A stretch of 64,000 bases of DNA from Tersicoccus solisilvae (lineage in GTDB: Bacteria; Actinomycetota; Actinomycetes; Actinomycetales; Micrococcaceae), in NCBI RefSeq assembly GCF_014643255.1, contig NZ_BMJI01000001.1, positions 372,001 through 436,000 of the forward strand. The letters are read 5' to 3'. The notes beneath the pieces were generated by a model. The model was given only the letters and a program-made list of their open reading frames with translations, did no database searches and was not told where the DNA came from. Both the position numbers and the translations under genes were made by a program. The first letter of the stretch is position 1. Each line of letters opens with the position of its first letter. Shown in pieces: positions 17,583 through 28,551 of this stretch.

Positions 17583-17619
17583 CGAACGCCCGGATCCGCG
17601 GGGCGGGTCCGGGCGTTCG
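17583..17619 (-). terminator. Hairpin downstream of tRNA-Gly
   Basis: CGAACGCCCGGA (17583-17594) pairs perfectly with TCCGGGCGTTCG (17608-17619). It lies 25 bases beyond the tRNA 3' end in the direction of transcription. Confidence 0.6.
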
Positions 17620-17643
17620 GCGATGTCCGGGACATCGAGACGG

Positions 17644-17714
17644 AGCGGCTGACGGGAATCGAACCCGCGTATCAGGCTTGGGAAGCGTGCGCTCTACCAT
17701 TGAGCTACAGCCGC
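17644..17714 (-). tRNA. tRNA-Gly, anticodon CCC
   Basis: On the minus strand the acceptor arms GCGGCTG and CAGCCGC pair perfectly, with discriminator T at 17644. The D arm TAGCTCAATGGTAGAGC, anticodon loop TTCCCAA (anticodon CCC, reading GGG) and T arm GCGGGTTCGATTCCCGT are all canonical. The 3' CCA is not encoded. 71 bases. Confidence 0.95.
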
Positions 17715-17838
17715 GTCGACGCGTGCCGGCTCCGGTGAGGCAGCGGCCGACGTCATCGGACAGCCTAGCGCACCTCGGCACCCGCGCCGTGCACGGCCGC
17801 GCTCCCGCGCACTCCCGTGCCCGCTCGACCGGCCCGGC

Positions 17839-19263
17839 TCACTTGACCAGCAGGTACGGGGACCAGCCGCCCCCCGCCTCGGTGCGCGTGCGCAGGCCGC
17901 CGCCGGCGATGGGATGGTAGCTGAGTCGGCCGTTGGACCACTTCGCGACCAGCCCGGTGGTGCCGGCTCCCTGGTAGCCGACGAGCGTGCGCGTGCTCGT
18001 CACCGCGCCCCAGCCGCCCCCGAGGGAACGGCGCGCCTCGGCGAGCACCCGGCCCCGGCCGTCGGACCGGTAGAGCAGCATCGACCCGTCCGGCCGGCGG
18101 ACGGCGAGGTCGGCCGCCCCGTTGCCGTCGACGTCGGCCATGCTGAAGCTCAGGCCCTGCCAGCCGCCGCCGAGCGCGCCGGCCGTGCTCACGGTGCCGC
18201 CGGTCGCGTTCCGGTAGTAGGTCAGCTGGCCGGCCGACCCGTAGGCGACGATGCCGGGGAAGCGCTCGCCCGTGCACCAGTGGCCGACGGCCGCGGTCAT
18301 CACGCCCCACCCGGTGCCGATCTGCACCGCCGTGCCGAACCCGCCGGTGGGCATGCCGCGGTTCAGGGTGAGGGCCCCGGAACGCCAGATGGTCACGACG
18401 TCGACCACGCCGTCCTGGTTCCAGTCGGCCGCGAAGACGTCCTTCGCGCCGCCGAAGCCGGTCAGCAGGGCACGCCGCGCCGCCAGGGCGCCCGTGCCGG
18501 TGGCGGGGTAGTCCCACAGCGTGCCGGCCGGGTCCACGGCGAGCACGTCCGCCGGGCTGCCGATCGAGGCGGCGGGCGGTGGCGTGGTCGTCGCCCGGCC
18601 GGCGACGCCCGCCGCGCACATCCCGGTCGGGGTCGGGGTCGGGGTCGGGCTGGGTGCCGGCGCCGGCGCGGGGGCGCTGCTCGGGGTGGACGCGACGGTG
18701 GCCGTCGCGTTGGCCGGGACCGGGTCGTACCCGAACAGGTTGATGACGCCCCACATCGTGTACCGGCCCGGGGTGGTCCAGGGGGAGCCGTCGGTGAAGG
18801 TGATGCCGATCCCGATCACGTTGACGTCCGGCTTGAGCAGCGCGGCGTTGTGTCCCGGCGAGGTCTTCCACCAGGCGATCAGGTCCGCGGCGTTGCGGCT
18901 CCAGGAGACGGCGATGTTCTCCCGCATGGCGTCGGGCAGCAGCGGCCCGCCGACCCGGGGATCCGTCCAGAACAGGGGCCGGTGGTTGTAGGGCGTCTCG
19001 TCGGCGGCGATCCGGTCGGACCACTCCTGGCTCATCACGGAGACGGTCGGGCTGTACTTGACCGGCTTGAGACCCTTCTGCGCCCGGTAGGCGTTGATGC
19101 CGGCGAGCAGGTCCCGCACCTGCGTCAGGTTGGAGTCCCGCACCAGGTTGCGCACCGCGGTCGGCGCGCTGCCGGGGGCGGCGGTCGCCACCGGCGCGGT
19201 GGCGGTCACGGCGGTGATGGAGAACAGGCACGCCAGCAGGCACGCCAGGAAACGTCGGGGCAT
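17839..19263 (-). CDS. Secreted CAP-domain protein with FG-GAP/VCBS-type repeats
   Basis: 474 residues. A signal peptide covers about residues 1-28 (FLACLLACLFSITAVTATAPVATAAP). The CAP (SCP/PR1) domain spans about 48-185: LLAGINAYRAQKG, RENIAVSWS, AWWKTSPGHNAALL. A Pro/Thr linker (PAPAPAPSPTPTPTPT, about 200-215) leads to a C-terminal module, about 235-474, of FG-GAP-like repeats such as AADWNQDGVVDVV and MADVDGNGAADLAV. The same C-terminal module occurs on the GH3 protein at 49261. Probably cell-surface or extracellular; CAP function is undefined. The ATG at 19263 follows GAGGAAG. Confidence 0.88.
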   Translation of the reverse strand: MPRRFLACLLACLFSITAVTATAPVATAAPGSAPTAVRNLVRDSNLTQVRDLLAGINAYRAQKGLKPVKYSPTVSVMSQEWSDRIAADETPYNHRPLFWTDPRVGGPLLPDAMRENIAVSWSRNAADLIAWWKTSPGHNAALLKPDVNVIGIGITFTDGSPWTTPGRYTMWGVINLFGYDPVPANATATVASTPSSAPAPAPAPSPTPTPTPTGMCAAGVAGRATTTPPPAASIGSPADVLAVDPAGTLWDYPATGTGALAARRALLTGFGGAKDVFAADWNQDGVVDVVTIWRSGALTLNRGMPTGGFGTAVQIGTGWGVMTAAVGHWCTGERFPGIVAYGSAGQLTYYRNATGGTVSTAGALGGGWQGLSFSMADVDGNGAADLAVRRPDGSMLLYRSDGRGRVLAEARRSLGGGWGAVTSTRTLVGYQGAGTTGLVAKWSNGRLSYHPIAGGGLRTRTEAGGGWSPYLLVK

Positions 19264-19441
19264 GGTCTTCCTCGGGCAGTTCGATCAGGGCGGTGCGGCA
19301 CCCGCGTGAGGACGGCCCGAGGCCTGGCTCGTCGTTGTCGAACCGTGAGTCGGGTCTCGGCGTGGCGTCACCCACCGTGCCTTCACCTGTGCTATCGACA
19401 CCGCTCCGTGATCGGTAAGCGATCCGCGTCACCCGGTCGGC

Positions 19442-19454
19442 TATCCTGCTCGAC
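19442..19454 (+). promoter_or_regulatory. Leaderless promoter of dcd (-10 TATCCT)
   Basis: TATCCT at 19442-19447 is followed by seven bases and GTG 19455, so the mRNA should start at the codon itself. Confidence 0.55.
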
Positions 19455-20036
19455 GTGCTGCTCTCCGATCGCGACATCCGCCGTCAGCTCGCCGACGCCC
19501 GCATCGTGCTCGACCCGCTCGAGGACGGGATGGTCCAGCCGTCCAGCGTCGACGTGCGGATCGACCGGTTCTTCCGTCTCTTCGACAACCACAAGTACGC
19601 CCACATCGACCCTTCGGAGGACCAGAGCGAACTGACGCGCCTGGTCGAGGTCGACCCGGACGAGCCGTTCATCCTGCATCCCGGCGAGTTCGTCCTCGGC
19701 TCGACCTACGAGGTCGTCAGCCTGCCGGACGACATCGCGGCCCGGCTGGAGGGCAAGTCGTCGCTGGGGCGGCTCGGTCTGCTGACCCACTCGACCGCCG
19801 GGTTCATCGACCCGGGCTTCTCGGGGCACGTGACCCTCGAGCTCTCGAACGTGGCCACGCTGCCGATCAAGCTCTGGCCCGGCTCGAAGATCGGCCAGCT
19901 CTGCTTCTTCCAGCTCTCCTCACCCGCCGAGCACCCCTACGGCAGCGGCCCGTACGGGAATCGGTACCAGGGTCAGCGCGGGCCCACGGCGTCCCGCTCC
20001 CACCTGAACTTCCACCGCAGCGCCCTGCCCCGCTGA
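19455..20036 (+). CDS. dcd: dCTP deaminase
   Basis: 193 residues, full length for Dcd. [11 protein letters not shown] opens the protein; [12 protein letters not shown] near residue 28, [11 protein letters not shown] near 98 and the active-site block [20 protein letters not shown] near 115-134 are all present, including the catalytic glutamate in TLELSN. It converts dCTP to dUTP (in actinobacteria the enzyme is often bifunctional and continues to dUMP) to feed dTMP synthesis. GTG 19455 is fixed by the -10 hexamer seven bases upstream. Convergent with the UMF1 transporter gene. Confidence 0.96.
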   Translation: MLLSDRDIRRQLADARIVLDPLEDGMVQPSSVDVRIDRFFRLFDNHKYAHIDPSEDQSELTRLVEVDPDEPFILHPGEFVLGSTYEVVSLPDDIAARLEGKSSLGRLGLLTHSTAGFIDPGFSGHVTLELSNVATLPIKLWPGSKIGQLCFFQLSSPAEHPYGSGPYGNRYQGQRGPTASRSHLNFHRSALPR

Positions 20037-20080
20037 CGGGTCCGCCCACCGGCGCCGCGCGTGGCCGGGCGGCATGCCGC

Positions 20081-21391
20081 TCAGGCCGGGCCGGCGTCGA
20101 TCGGGTCCGGTTGCGGGGCGTGCTCCGGCGGCCGGACCGGCAGCAGCACGAGCAGTCCCGCCAGCAGCACGACGAGGATCCCGACGATGCCCCAGCGCTG
20201 AGCCCCGAACAGGGTCACCGCGGCGGCGAACAGGGTGGGGGCGAGGAAGCTGACCGCCCGGCCGGTCGTGGCGTACAGCCCGTACAGCTCGCCCTCCTGC
20301 CCGGCGGGCGCAAGCCGGCCGAGGAAGGAGCGGGCCGAGGCCTGCGCCGGGCCCACGAACAGGCAGAGCACCAGGCCGCACACCCAGAAGCCCGCCTGGC
20401 TGGTCATGAACAGCATCCCTGTGCCGGAGGCGAGCAGGCCGAGCAGGGAGAGGATGATCACCCGGCGGGGGCCGAGGCGGTCGTCGAGCACACCGCCCGC
20501 AGCCGCCCCGAGGGCGGCCACCACGTTGCCGGCGATGGCGAAGACGATCACCTGCGTCAGGCTGAACCCGAAGGTGCCCGCGGCGATCACCCCGCCGAAC
20601 GTGAAGATCGCGGCCAGCCCGTCCCGGAACACCGCGCTCGCGGCCAGGAAGTAGACCGTGTGCGGGCTGCGCCGGTAGAGGGCGACGACGCGGCGGGCGA
20701 GGACGCGGTACGAGGCGAGGAAACCGGTGCGCGTGCCGGCGGCGTCCGGCCGGATCTCGGGCACCCGGGTCAGCACCGGCAGCGCGAACGCCCCGAACCA
20801 CAGCGCGGAGAACAGGGCCACGGCGCGGATGTTCAGGGCGTCCTCGGTCGGGATCCCCAGCAGGTTCGGCGACACGAAGCCGAACAGCACGATCGCCAGG
20901 GCGAGGATGCCGCCCAGGTAGCCCATCGCCCAGCCCAGGCCCGAGATCCGGCCGATGGTCCGCGGCGTCGAGATCTGCGGCAGCATGGCGTTGTAGTTCA
21001 CGCCCGCGAACTCGTTGAAGACGTTGGCGACGGCGATCAGGGCCGCACCGAGGAGCAGGAACTCCGGTGCGGGGCGGACCAGGAAGCACGCGGCGGTGGT
21101 GAGGACGACGACGCCGGTGTGCGCCCCCAGCCAGAACCGGCGCCGTCCGGCGAGGTCGGCACGTTGCCCCGTGACCGGGGCGAGCAGGGCCACGGCGAGG
21201 CCGGAGGCGCCCAGCGCCCAGCCCAGCACCGACGACGCGTGCCCGGGGTCCCCGAACGACGCCGACGTCAGGTAGACGGTGAAGACGAAGGTCGTCATGA
21301 CGGCGTTGATCGCCGAATTGCCCCAGTCCCACCACGCCCACGCCAGCACCTGGCGACGGTCGGTGCGCCCGGAGCCCCCAGGGGTGCGCAT
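20081..21391 (-). CDS. MFS transporter of the UMF1 (Atg22-like) family
   Basis: 436 residues with about twelve hydrophobic segments. The opening VLAWAWWDWGNSAINAVMTTFVF near residue 14 is diagnostic for the UMF1 family. EFAGVNYNAMLPQISTPRTIGRISGLGWAMGYLGG near 125 and LGRLAPAGQEGELYGLYATTGR near 350 also match. In yeast the relative Atg22 releases amino acids from the vacuole; the bacterial substrates are unknown. TATCCT lies six bases before the ATG on the minus strand, so it is probably leaderless. Confidence 0.9.
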   Translation of the reverse strand: MRTPGGSGRTDRRQVLAWAWWDWGNSAINAVMTTFVFTVYLTSASFGDPGHASSVLGWALGASGLAVALLAPVTGQRADLAGRRRFWLGAHTGVVVLTTAACFLVRPAPEFLLLGAALIAVANVFNEFAGVNYNAMLPQISTPRTIGRISGLGWAMGYLGGILALAIVLFGFVSPNLLGIPTEDALNIRAVALFSALWFGAFALPVLTRVPEIRPDAAGTRTGFLASYRVLARRVVALYRRSPHTVYFLAASAVFRDGLAAIFTFGGVIAAGTFGFSLTQVIVFAIAGNVVAALGAAAGGVLDDRLGPRRVIILSLLGLLASGTGMLFMTSQAGFWVCGLVLCLFVGPAQASARSFLGRLAPAGQEGELYGLYATTGRAVSFLAPTLFAAAVTLFGAQRWGIVGILVVLLAGLLVLLPVRPPEHAPQPDPIDAGPA

Positions 21392-21403
21392 GGCTGCAGG
21401 ATA
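21392..21403 (-). promoter_or_regulatory. Leaderless promoter of the UMF1 transporter gene (-10 TATCCT)
   Basis: The minus strand reads TATCCT-GCAGCC-ATG, placing the -10 at 21398-21403, six bases from the start codon. Confidence 0.5.
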
Positions 21404-21600
21404 ACCCGCGGCCCGGCGCCGGGCGGGGGAGCGCGCTTGATAGGGTGAAACGGTCGTCGCAGCGTCCGATTCTTGTCAGCGCCCCGCTGTGACCGGTCCC
21501 GTTTCCCGCCCGACGTCCGCCGTGACGCGGGCGGCGTTGCGACCGGAGTCGGACCTCGACGCCGACCGGGCGCCGTCGAACCGAGTCCGAGGAGGGTGCC

Positions 21601-24546
21601 GTGATCGTCGTCCTCGCGGTGCACGCCCTCGTCGCCCTCGCCGCCCCCCTCCTCTTCCGCGCCGGCCGCACCGTCGGCTTCGGCGTCCTCGCCGCGGTTC
21701 CCGCCGGCAGCCTGGCGTGGCTGATCACGCAGTACGGCCCCACCCACGCCGGTCCGGGCGCGGCGATCACCGAGGGCGTGCCGTGGGTGCCGCAACTGGA
21801 CCTGGCCCTCGAGTTCCGGATGGACGCGCTGAGCTGGCTGTTCTGCGTCCTCATCCTCGGCGTCGGGGCGCTCGTGCTGCTCTACTGCACCCGCTACTTC
21901 CATCGGGACGACGCCTCGCTCGCGTCGTTCGGTGCGCAACTGCTCGCGTTCTCCGGCGCGATGGTGGGGCTCGTCGTCGCCGACGACCTGATCCTGCTGT
22001 TCGTGTTCTGGGAGATCACGACGATCCTGTCGTACCTGTTGATCGGGTACAACCGGAACAAACTGTCCGCCCGCCGCTCGGCCCTGCAGGCCCTGGTCGT
22101 CACCACCGCGGGCGGCCTGGCGATGCTCGTCGGCCTGATCGTGCTCGGCACGGTGGCCGGTACCTACCGCATCTCCGCGATCCTCGCCCTGGGGCCCGGC
22201 CTGCTGGAGCACGGTGGCGCCGTCGCCGTCGCCCTCGTGCTGATCCTGGCCGGGGCGATCACCAAGTCCGCGCTGCTGCCCTTCCACTTCTGGCTGCCCG
22301 GCGCGATGGCCGCCCCCACCCCCGTCAGCGCGTACCTGCACGCCGCGGCGATGGTCAAGGCCGGCATCTACCTCGTCGCCCTGTTCGCGCCGGTGTTCGG
22401 GGAGAGCCCCCTGTGGCGGTGGCTGCTGCTGCTCGTCGGCGCCGGGACGATGCTGATGGGCGGCTGGACCGCCCTGCGCCAGACCGACATCAAGCTGGTT
22501 CTCGCCTACGGCACCGTCAGTCAGCTCGGCTTCCTGGCCCTCACCGCGGGCGGCGGCTCGCGGGAGACGGCCCTGGCCGGGCTCGCCCTCGTGCTCGCTC
22601 ACGGCCTGTTCAAGGCGACGCTCTTCCTGGTCGTCGGGATCATCGACCACCAGGCCGGCACCCGCGACACCCGGCAGCTGAGCGGTGTCGGCGCCCAGGC
22701 GCCCCTGCTCGCGGTGGTCGCCGTCATCGGCGCCGCCTCCATGGCCGGCATCCCGTTCCTCGGCGGGTTCGTCGCCAAGGAATCCGCCTATGAGGCGTTC
22801 GTGCACGCCGCCGAGGTCGACGGCGTGTGGGGCCTGCTCGGCCTGATCGGCATCGTCGCCGGTTCCGTCCTGACCGTCGCCTACAGCGGCCGGTTCCTGT
22901 GGGGGGCGTTCGCCCGGAAGCAGGGCGTGGAGCCCATCGACTTCCCGGCGCCGTCCCGCCTGTTCCTCGCCGCGCCGGTCGTGCTGGCCGTCGCGACCGT
23001 GCTGTACGGGGTGTGGCCGGCCCCGGTGAACGCCTGGATCGAACCGTACCTGCAGGCGTTCCCCGCGGACTGCGCCGCCGCCGACTGCGCCGACCCGTAC
23101 CTGGCCCTCTGGCACGGGTTCACCGTCGCCCTCGGGCTGACGGCGATCACCTTGGCCCTCGGCCTGACGCTGGTCGTGCTCCGGGAGCGGATCGAACGGC
23201 TGCAGGCGGCGCTGCCCCGGATGCGGGCCGCCGACATCGTCTACCGGGACGCGATCAACGTCCTGGACATCGTGGCCGTGTGGGTCACCGGCCGGACGCA
23301 GCGCGGCTCCCTGGTCTTCTACCTCTTCATCATCCTCAGCGTCTTCGTCGTCGCCTCCGTGGGGGCCGCGGCCCTGGCCGGCGGACCCGGGGGCACGGCC
23401 GCCGATTCCTCCCGGTGGCTGGTGGCCGACAGCCCGGTCCAGATCGCGATCGGCGCCGGCATCGTGTTCGGGGCCGTGGCCGCCACCCGGGCGTCCAAGC
23501 GGTTCCTCGCGGTCCTGATGGTCTCCGTGACCGGGTACGGGATGGTCGTCATCTTCGCGCTGCAGGGGGCGCCGGACCTGGCGCTGACGCAGATGCTGGT
23601 GGAGACCATCGTCCTCGTCGCCCTGGTGCTCGCGCTGCGGGTGCTGCCGGCCCGGCTCTGGCGCCGCGCCCCCTCCAGCTTCCGCGTCGGCCGGCTCGTG
23701 CTCGCGCTCGCCGTCGGGGGCGGGATGGTCTTCGTCGCCGCGACCGCGATGGCGGCCCGCACCGCGGAGCCGATCTCCCTCGCCTTCCCCGACCTCGCCT
23801 ACCACGGCGGCGGCGGGTCGAACATCGTCAACGTCACCCTGGTGGACATCCGGGCGTGGGACACCTTCGGCGAGATCACGGTGCTGGCCGCCGCGGCCAC
23901 CGGCGTCGCCTCCCTCGTGTTCGTGCACGGCCGGGGTCGCCCCCTGCAGCGCGCCACCGCGGAGCACATCGGCTCCGTCGGCCGCACCCGCGCCACCTCG
24001 GCGCGACTGGACGTCGCCCGCCGCTTCGCCGACACGGACCGGGAGCCCTGGCTGCTGGCCGGGCGCACCCTGGCGCCCGAGCGCCGGTCCATCCTGTTCG
24101 AGGTCATCACCCGGCTCGTCTTCCACACGATGGTGCTGCTCTCGATCTTCCTGCTGCTCAACGGGCACAACGCCCCCGGCGGTGGGTTCGCCGGCGGCCT
24201 GGTGGCCGGACTCGCCCTGGCGGTGCGCTACCTGGCGGGCGGGCGGTACGAGTTGGCGGAGGCGACGGTGCTGACCGCCGGTCAGCTGCTCGGCGTCGGC
24301 CTGGCCATCGCCTGCGCCTCCGGGGTGCTGCCCCTGTTCTTCGGCGGTGAGGTGTTCCAGACGGCGATCCTCGAGATGGACTGGATCGTGTTCGGCCACG
24401 TCAAGGTCGTCACCTCCACTCTTTTCGACATCGGCGTGTACCTCGTCGTCGTCGGGCTGGTGCTCGACGTGCTGCGCAGCCTCGGTGCCGAGGTGGACCG
24501 GCGCGGCGAGGAGTCGCCCGCCTTCGCGGAGGTGGGGCACCGGTGA
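21601..24546 (+). CDS. mrpA: Na+/H+ antiporter subunit A fused to subunit B (MrpA-MrpB)
   Basis: 981 residues. Residues about 1-600 are a NuoL-like proton channel with GAITKSALLPFHFWLPGAM near 215 and AYGTVSQLGF near 300. About 640-700 is the DUF4040/MbhD-like part (GAPDLALTQMLVETIVLVALVL). About 830-960 is MnhB (ITRLVFHTMVLLSIFLLLNGHNAPGGGFAGGL). The A-B fusion is usual in actinobacteria. The complex exchanges Na+ (and other monovalent cations) for protons in the cytoplasmic membrane, supporting pH and salt tolerance. GTG 21601 follows GAGGAGGG. First gene of a complete mrpA(B)CDEFG operon; its stop overlaps mrpC. Confidence 0.95.
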   Translation: MIVVLAVHALVALAAPLLFRAGRTVGFGVLAAVPAGSLAWLITQYGPTHAGPGAAITEGVPWVPQLDLALEFRMDALSWLFCVLILGVGALVLLYCTRYFHRDDASLASFGAQLLAFSGAMVGLVVADDLILLFVFWEITTILSYLLIGYNRNKLSARRSALQALVVTTAGGLAMLVGLIVLGTVAGTYRISAILALGPGLLEHGGAVAVALVLILAGAITKSALLPFHFWLPGAMAAPTPVSAYLHAAAMVKAGIYLVALFAPVFGESPLWRWLLLLVGAGTMLMGGWTALRQTDIKLVLAYGTVSQLGFLALTAGGGSRETALAGLALVLAHGLFKATLFLVVGIIDHQAGTRDTRQLSGVGAQAPLLAVVAVIGAASMAGIPFLGGFVAKESAYEAFVHAAEVDGVWGLLGLIGIVAGSVLTVAYSGRFLWGAFARKQGVEPIDFPAPSRLFLAAPVVLAVATVLYGVWPAPVNAWIEPYLQAFPADCAAADCADPYLALWHGFTVALGLTAITLALGLTLVVLRERIERLQAALPRMRAADIVYRDAINVLDIVAVWVTGRTQRGSLVFYLFIILSVFVVASVGAAALAGGPGGTAADSSRWLVADSPVQIAIGAGIVFGAVAATRASKRFLAVLMVSVTGYGMVVIFALQGAPDLALTQMLVETIVLVALVLALRVLPARLWRRAPSSFRVGRLVLALAVGGGMVFVAATAMAARTAEPISLAFPDLAYHGGGGSNIVNVTLVDIRAWDTFGEITVLAAAATGVASLVFVHGRGRPLQRATAEHIGSVGRTRATSARLDVARRFADTDREPWLLAGRTLAPERRSILFEVITRLVFHTMVLLSIFLLLNGHNAPGGGFAGGLVAGLALAVRYLAGGRYELAEATVLTAGQLLGVGLAIACASGVLPLFFGGEVFQTAILEMDWIVFGHVKVVTSTLFDIGVYLVVVGLVLDVLRSLGAEVDRRGEESPAFAEVGHR

Positions 24547-25066
24547 GCATCAACGTGACCCTGCTCCTCGTGATGGGCGTCCTATACACCTGCGGCGTGT
24601 ACCTGCTGCTCGAGCGCTCCCTGACCCGGGTGATGCTCGGCTTGATCCTCATCACGAACGCCACCAACCTGCTGCTGCTCACCACCGCGGGCGTCGCCGG
24701 CCGGGCACCGCTCGTGGTCTCCGGCGTCGATGCGCGGGAGTACACGGACCCCGTGCCGCAGGCGTTGACCTTGACGGCGATCGTGATCAGCTTCGCCGTC
24801 ACCGCCTTCCTGCTCGGCGTCATCTACCGGTCCTGGTCCCTCGCGCGCCAGGACGAGGTGCAGGACGACATCGAGGACCGCCGCGTCGCCCACCAGCCCA
24901 GCTTCCAGCGAGAGGAGGACGCCGTCATCCCGCACGACACCTCGGAGTTCACCGGGGCGGCGGAGACGTCGCTCGCGGAGCAGGAGGAGCGTCCCGGCCG
25001 GGTCGGGCACGCCGACGCGCCCCGCGCGGCCGGTCACGAGCAGGCGCACGCGCGGAGGTGGGACGC

Positions 25067-25070
<4 letters not shown>
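24543..25070 (+). CDS. mrpC: Na+/H+ antiporter subunit C (MrpC/MnhC, NuoK-like)
   Basis: 175 residues. The first 110 form three NuoK-like helices, with LGLILITNATNLLLLTTAG near residue 37 and DPVPQALTLTAIVISFAVTAFLL near 75, the family signature. The last 65 residues form a soluble charged tail (RQDEVQDDIEDRR, then EEDAVIP) longer than in the shortest MnhC proteins. GTG 24543 overlaps the mrpA stop and the stop overlaps the mrpD ATG. Confidence 0.94.
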
Positions 25071-26685
<1,615 letters not shown>

Positions 26686-26689
<4 letters not shown>

Positions 26690-27249
26690 GCCGGCAACGG
26701 ATCTCCCTGCGGACGGAGGCGCCGCTGCTCGTGTGGCTGGTGCTGGTGTGGGGTGCCCTGTGGCAGGACTTCAGCCTCGGCACGCTCGTCTTCGGGGCGG
26801 TGCTCGCCCTCGTCGTCGTCCACACGTTCTCTCTGCCGCCGGTGCAGCTGGGCGGCCGGTTCAACGTCGTGCAGTTCGTCGTCGCCGTCGCCGAGTTCGT
26901 CCGGGAGCTGACGATCGCGAGTTTCCATGTGTTCTGGATGGCCGTGGTCCGGGGCCGGACGATGCGCAGCTCCCTCGTCGCCGTGCCGCTGCGGACCCAC
27001 TCGGACCTGATCCTGACGGCCACCGCGAGCGTGACCGGCCTGGTGCCCGGGTCCGTGGTCGTCGAGGTGGACCGCGCCGGGTCCACCCTGTACCTGCACT
27101 GTCTGGACGTGGCCACGGCCGAGGGGGCCGACCGGGTGCGGGAGACGGTCCGCACCACGGAGGCGCGCCTGATCAAGATGATGGGCTCCCGGGAGGACCT
27201 GGCCCTGCTCGACACCGGCGATCGGGCCCGGATCGGGGGCACGGCATGA
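26686..27249 (+). CDS. mrpE: Na+/H+ antiporter subunit E (MrpE/MnhE)
   Basis: 187 residues. Two to three N-terminal helices and the family segment FVRELTIASFHVFWMAV near 72 lead to a soluble C-terminal domain with LTATASVTGLVPGSVVVEVD, the core MnhE signature. ATG 26686 overlaps the mrpD stop (ATGA). MrpE supports assembly and activity of the antiporter complex. Confidence 0.94.
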
Positions 27250-27506
27250 TGTTCGTCGCCGTCGTGATCAGCGCGGTCATGCTCGTGATCGCCGCCGCCG
27301 GCGCCATCTACCGGCTCGGGCGGGGGCCGTCCCTGCTGGACCGGGTGCTCGCCGCGGACGTGATGCTCGTCATCATCGTCTCGGCGGTCGCCGTCGACGC
27401 CGTCTACCGGCGCAGCACCGACTCGGTGCCGCTGATGGCCACCATCACCATCGTCGGCTTCATCGGTTCGGTGGCCGTCGCCCGGTTCGTGGCGTCGCGG
27501 CGGTGA
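27246..27506 (+). CDS. mrpF: Na+/H+ antiporter subunit F (MrpF/MnhF)
   Basis: 86 residues, three helices, with the diagnostic YRLGRGPSLLDRVLAADVMLVIIV near residue 22 and LMATITIVGFIGSVAVARFV at the end. ATG 27246 overlaps the mrpE stop; ATG 27249 directly follows and could also serve. Confidence 0.94.
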   Translation: MMFVAVVISAVMLVIAAAGAIYRLGRGPSLLDRVLAADVMLVIIVSAVAVDAVYRRSTDSVPLMATITIVGFIGSVAVARFVASRR

Positions 27507-27558
27507 GGGACGTGCGCGGGACCACGGGACCAGTGATGCGGCACGGGAGGAGAGCACG

Positions 27559-27966
27559 ATGAACGAGATCCTGGACGGCGTCGCCGCCGTGTTCATGGTG
27601 GTCGGCGCGTCCATGTCGCTGGCCGCCGCGATCGGCCTGATCACCTTCCCGGACCTGCTCACCCGCATGCACGCGGCCACCAAGCCGCAGGTGTTCGGCC
27701 TGCTGCTCCTGCTGCTCGCGGTGGCCCTCGCGATGCGCGCGTGGACGCTGCTGCCGCTGCTGGTCTTGATGTGGATGTTCCAGCTGCTGACCATCCCGGT
27801 CGGCGGCCACATGGTGGCCCGCGCGGGCTACCGCGTCCGGCGCGTGGACCGGGACGCCCTGGTGATCGACGACCTGCGCGACGTCGTCCAGGCCGCCGGC
27901 GCCGCCCCGGACGGAGCGGAGGACGGCGGCGCGACGGCGGCCGACCCGCCCCCGGGGCGTTCCTAG
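27559..27966 (+). CDS. mrpG: Na+/H+ antiporter subunit G (MrpG/MnhG)
   Basis: 135 residues. GLITFPDLLTRMHAATKPQVFGLLLLL near residue 26 is the MnhG signature; three helices are followed by a short acidic tail rich in Ala, Gly and Asp. It starts 52 bases after mrpF with GGGAGGAGAG upstream, the only real gap in the operon. It completes the seven-function Mrp antiporter set. Confidence 0.94.
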   Translation: MNEILDGVAAVFMVVGASMSLAAAIGLITFPDLLTRMHAATKPQVFGLLLLLLAVALAMRAWTLLPLLVLMWMFQLLTIPVGGHMVARAGYRVRRVDRDALVIDDLRDVVQAAGAAPDGAEDGGATAADPPPGRS

Positions 27967-27994
27967 CGGCCGGGCTCAGCCGGCCAGCCGAGGC

Positions 27995-28255
27995 TCAGAC
28001 CTCGCGAGGATCCCGCATCGAGCGGGCGGCCTTCTGCGTGGACTTCGCCACGGCGAACTTGATCGCGGTGCTCACCAGGGTGGTCAGCACGGCCCAGCCG
28101 AGGATCTCCTTGATGGTGTCGTCGTCGTTGTCGCCGGGCTTGGTGGGCGGTTCCTTGCCAATGACCTTCTGCCAGCCGGCGGTCAGCACCTTGTTGGCGA
28201 CCATGACCGCGCCGATCGAGAGACCGGTTCCCGCGAGTTTGACGATGGTGTCCAT
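27995..28255 (-). CDS. DUF4235 domain-containing small membrane protein
   Basis: 86 residues. GLSIGAVMVANKVLTAGWQKVIGKEPPTKPGD (about 10-40) and EILGWAVLTTLVSTAIKFAVAKSTQKAA (about 50-77) fit the DUF4235 family, small actinobacterial proteins with two hydrophobic stretches around a charged loop. Function unknown. ATG 28255 follows GGGGAGAG. It is convergent with mrpG and divergent from the TPP riboswitch unit. Confidence 0.85.
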   Translation of the reverse strand: MDTIVKLAGTGLSIGAVMVANKVLTAGWQKVIGKEPPTKPGDNDDDTIKEILGWAVLTTLVSTAIKFAVAKSTQKAARSMRDPREV

Positions 28256-28378
28256 CGCGTGCTCTCCCCTTCCATCGGAGTCGTTCGAACCGTCATCAGC
28301 CTACTGCCTGCCGGCGCGGCGCCGACGAGCGGCGTCGACGAGCGGCCCCGAGCCGCCGAGTAGACTGATGCCACCAAC

Positions 28379-28501
28379 GACAGGGGAGCGCCTCCTGCCC
28401 GTCGGACCGGGTTCGGCCCGCCGGCGGCGTGGCCGGCGCTGAGAGTGCGGACCGCCGCAGACCCTCGAACCTGATCCGGCTAGTACCGGCGAAGGGAGTC
28501 G
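28379..28501 (+). promoter_or_regulatory. TPP (thiamine pyrophosphate) riboswitch
   Basis: The conserved TPP aptamer parts are present: GGGGAGC at the 5' side (28383), the pyrimidine-sensor stretch GCTGAGAGTGC (28438-28448), and the pyrophosphate-sensor strand GAACCTGATCCGGCTAGTAC (28467-28486) closed by GGCGAAGGGAGTC. It precedes ykoE, a thiamine-precursor ECF transporter, as expected. When TPP binds, transporter expression should fall. Confidence 0.95.
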
Positions 28502-28527
28502 AGCTTCTCGAAGCCACCGGGCTTCCC

Positions 28528-28545
28528 CCTCCTGATGCCAGGAGG
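28528..28545 (+). promoter_or_regulatory. Hairpin sequestering the ykoE ribosome-binding site (riboswitch expression platform)
   Basis: CCTCCTG (28528-28534), loop ATGC, CAGGAGG (28539-28545) form a perfect 7-bp stem that buries the AGGAGG ribosome-binding site six bases before ATG 28552. This points to control of translation rather than termination. Confidence 0.7.
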
Positions 28546-28551
28546 TTCCTC

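Noticed and set aside
21295-24540. Minus-strand open frame of 1081 codons opposite mrpA
   Set aside because: It is antisense to a clear MrpA-MrpB gene and has a biased, motif-free composition.
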